Assembly: GCA_033765305.1 (NCBI GenBank)
Contig: JANRID010000057.1
Location: forward strand, 117,506 to 181,505
Direction: 5' to 3'
Origin: RDXT01 sp033765305
GTDB lineage: Bacteria; Bacteroidota; Bacteroidia; J057
DNA: 64,000 nt
Under the pieces are notes generated by a model, which saw only the letters and a program-made list of their open reading frames with translations, searched no databases and was not told where the DNA came from. Both the position numbers and the translations under genes were made by a program. Within the stretch, counting starts at the first letter, position 1; the number at the start of each line of letters is the position of its first letter. This document shows, piece after piece, positions 62,313-64,000 of this stretch.

Positions 62313-63574
62313 CCCCGCAGCACAGGACCGATACGCTGGTGGACCATCTTTTCCGTCAGGAGGCGGGAAAGATGGTCGCGGTGCTGACGCGTGTATTTGG
62401 GTTCCGCCATGTGGAGATTGCCGAAGACCTGGTGCAGGAAACGATGCTTTCTGCCCTCAGCGCCTGGCGGCTGCGCGGCCTGCCCGAACGTCCTGCCGCC
62501 TGGCTGTACCGGACCGCCCGCAACAAAGCCCTCGACTATGTGCGCCGGGACAAGCGCTTCCGCCACCTGAGCGGTGAGCTGGCCCGGGTGCTTGAGGCGG
62601 AGACAGGTGTACCGGAGGCAGCAGATGGCCTCTTTGAGCCCGAAGCCATCAAAGACAGCCAGCTGCGGATGATGTTTGCCTGCTGCCATCCCATTATTTC
62701 GCAGGAATCGCAGATGGTGCTGATACTCAAAACTCTTTGCGGCCTCAGCGTGCAAGAGATTGCAACAGCTTTTCTGTCGTCGAAAGACAGCATCGAAAAA
62801 CGCCTCTACCGGACGCGGGAAAAAATCCGCGAGGCGCAGATTGCCCTCGATGCGCCTGCGCTCCTGCTGCCGCGCCTCGATGCCGTGCTGAACACCCTCT
62901 ATCTGCTGTTCAGCGAAGGGTACCATTCCGCCCACCCCGACCAGCTCATCCGGCAGGATCTCTGCGGCGAAGCGCTCCGGCTGGCACTGCTGCTTGCGGA
63001 GCAGCCACATACCGCTACGCCCGCCCTCCACGCCCTGCTGGCCCTGATGTGTTTTCACAGTTCGCGTCTGGACGCGCGCCTGGATGACAACCAGCAGGTG
63101 CTGCTGCTTGAAGACCAGGACCGCAGCCGCTGGAACTACCCGCTCATTGGCCTGGGGCTGAAATACCTGCAGCAGTCTGCCCAGGGCGAGCTGCTCACCG
63201 AATACCACCTCGAAGCGGCCATTGCATCGTACTACTGCACTGCGCCCGCCTTTGAAGCGACCGACTGGCCCCGCATCCTCCAACTGTACGACCGCCTGAT
63301 CCAACTGAAGCAGAATCCGGTATTTGAGCTGAACCGGGCCGTCGTGCTGGCGCGGGTAGCGGGGTACGAAGCAGCCCTGCAAAGCCTCGACGCCATTCAG
63401 GGGCTTGAAAAGCACCCCCGTTACCACGGGGCGCGGGCCGAATTCCTGTGCCGGCTGGGACGCCAGGCCGAAGCCGATGCCGCCTTTGGCCAAGCCCTTG
63501 CGCTTACCGTTTCCCGTCCCGAGCGCGAACTGCTGGAGCGCAGGCGTGCCGCCTGCGGCCCTGCTCCGTCCTGA
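62309..63574 (+). CDS. ECF sigma factor with C-terminal extension (ECF42-like, DUF6596)
   Basis: The 421-aa protein has sigma region 2 (about 10-85, with IAEDLVQETMLSALSAWRL and DYVRRDKRFRHL) and region 4 (about 135-185, with GLSVQEIATAFLSSKDSIEKRLYR). A helical extension of about 220 residues follows (LYLLFSEGYHSAHPDQLIR, LDDNQQVLLLEDQDRSRW, NRAVVLARVAGYEAAL), resembling DUF6596 with TPR-like repeats. Such extended factors form the ECF42 group, which usually lacks an anti-sigma factor and pairs with DGPF/YCII proteins. That partner is present upstream here. Translation is coupled to the DinB gene. Confidence 0.92.
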   Translation: MTPQHRTDTLVDHLFRQEAGKMVAVLTRVFGFRHVEIAEDLVQETMLSALSAWRLRGLPERPAAWLYRTARNKALDYVRRDKRFRHLSGELARVLEAETGVPEAADGLFEPEAIKDSQLRMMFACCHPIISQESQMVLILKTLCGLSVQEIATAFLSSKDSIEKRLYRTREKIREAQIALDAPALLLPRLDAVLNTLYLLFSEGYHSAHPDQLIRQDLCGEALRLALLLAEQPHTATPALHALLALMCFHSSRLDARLDDNQQVLLLEDQDRSRWNYPLIGLGLKYLQQSAQGELLTEYHLEAAIASYYCTAPAFEATDWPRILQLYDRLIQLKQNPVFELNRAVVLARVAGYEAALQSLDAIQGLEKHPRYHGARAEFLCRLGRQAEADAAFGQALALTVSRPERELLERRRAACGPAPS

Positions 63575-63640
63575 ATGCCTGACAGGCTTGCAGGCCTGGA
63601 TGCAAGGCAGCCGCAACGCTGCACAGCCGCAGGGTACTTC

Positions 63641-64000
63641 CGAAGCAAACTGGTTTATTTCCCAGGCAAACCGCTTGTCTTCGCATCCGCGCTGGCTGCG
63701 CTCCCATGCAAACCGGGGTATCCCGTATCCGGCCCGGCCTGCGGCTGCGGCAAAGCCGGGGGCTTGCAGCGTAAATCCGTTTACGCCCAACCCAAGCCGG
63801 CGGACTCCGGAAGCAGCCGGGTTTGCCTCCGGAGTAAACCGGGGTACTTCCAAGGCAAACTGATTTATCCCGGAGGCCAACCGGGGTACTTCAGAAGTAA
63901 ACCAGTTAAGTCCAAAGGCAAACCCGGTTTAGGTTTGAAGTGGGGGGCCCCACTTCCGGGGCAAACCCAGTTTGGGTTTGAAGTGGGGGGATCCACTTCC
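63641..64000. repeat. Degenerate repeat array, locus C (runs off the window)
   Basis: This stretch after the sigma factor stop is a near-copy of 56184-56483, including non-repetitive passages such as TGGCTGCGCTCCCATGCAAACC and the GAAGTGGGG..CCACTTCC palindromes, but it holds an extra segment of about 40 bp near 63827-63880. It continues past the window end. No gene is accepted in 63575-64000. Confidence 0.88.

Noticed and set aside
62306..63880. 524-aa minus-strand open frame starting in repeat locus C
   Set aside because: Its first part is repeat translation and the rest is antisense to the sigma factor gene.

Overview
The window reads as chromosomal DNA of a GC-rich member of the Bacteroidota, plausibly a Saprospiria-type marine or sludge bacterium. 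Three signs support this. Two secreted proteins end in type IX secretion (T9SS) C-terminal sorting domains. The best promoters fit the Bacteroidota consensus TTG-N(17-23)-TAnnTTTG. The succinate dehydrogenase genes run in the order cytochrome b, flavoprotein, iron-sulfur. The genus assignment is inference only.

Left flank (1-6574): a truncated NAD-dependent epimerase and a polyprenyl-phosphate-type glycosyltransferase on the minus strand, an sdhC-sdhA-sdhB operon with a good promoter and a shared terminator hairpin, and a secreted T9SS-cargo protein.

Centre (6755 to about 38425, possibly to 45604): a large, apparently complete extracellular contractile injection system (eCIS, Afp/PVC/AlgoCIS type). 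An AAA+ ATPase (Pvc15-like) lies on the minus strand, divergent from a LuxR-type regulator. A long plus-strand operon follows: a DUF4255 tube-cap protein, an unknown protein, two sheath proteins, two tube proteins, a 52-residue DUF5908 protein, a LysM hub protein, a gp27/gp5-like spike, a gp25 wedge, a giant 2051-aa Afp11-like baseplate protein, a 1319-aa Afp12-like baseplate protein, an 868-aa unknown protein and the tape-measure protein. Two polymorphic-toxin-like cargo proteins sit directly downstream. Each has a DUF4157 HExxH domain. One ends in an AT-rich YkuD-type L,D-transpeptidase domain and the other in an AT-rich HNH nuclease domain. A GxxExxY/PD-(D/E)XK protein overlaps the HNH toxin by 4 nt. 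Then come two 91-bp palindromic repeats, a ParA ATPase, and a 2053-aa protein of 20 PKD-like repeats that lacks a signal peptide and may be a fibre or surface part of the particle (inference).

The most unusual points are a run of about 14 chitin-binding-type (CBM5/12-like) repeats inside the Afp11-like baseplate protein, a tandem beta-sandwich insertion in the Afp12-like protein, a helical insertion of about 240 aa in the second sheath, and the modular, apparently tip-swapped cargo proteins. Together they suggest an injection particle whose surface is decorated with glycan-binding modules and whose payload includes a peptidoglycan-type enzyme and a nuclease.

Right flank (45827-64000): a secreted DUF2202 protein, a Tat-exported TIM-barrel isomerase-like protein, a large T9SS-secreted GH13 alpha-amylase and a GH97 SusB-like alpha-glucosidase lipoprotein (starch use), a flavin amine oxidase, an iron-sulfur L-serine dehydratase, a hybrid histidine kinase fused to a receiver and a class III nucleotide cyclase, and a SRPBCC-YCII-DinB-ECF sigma factor group. 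Three noncoding stretches here carry a degenerate repeat with a 21-bp period. Two of them are near-copies of each other. No rRNA, tRNA or CRISPR array was seen.
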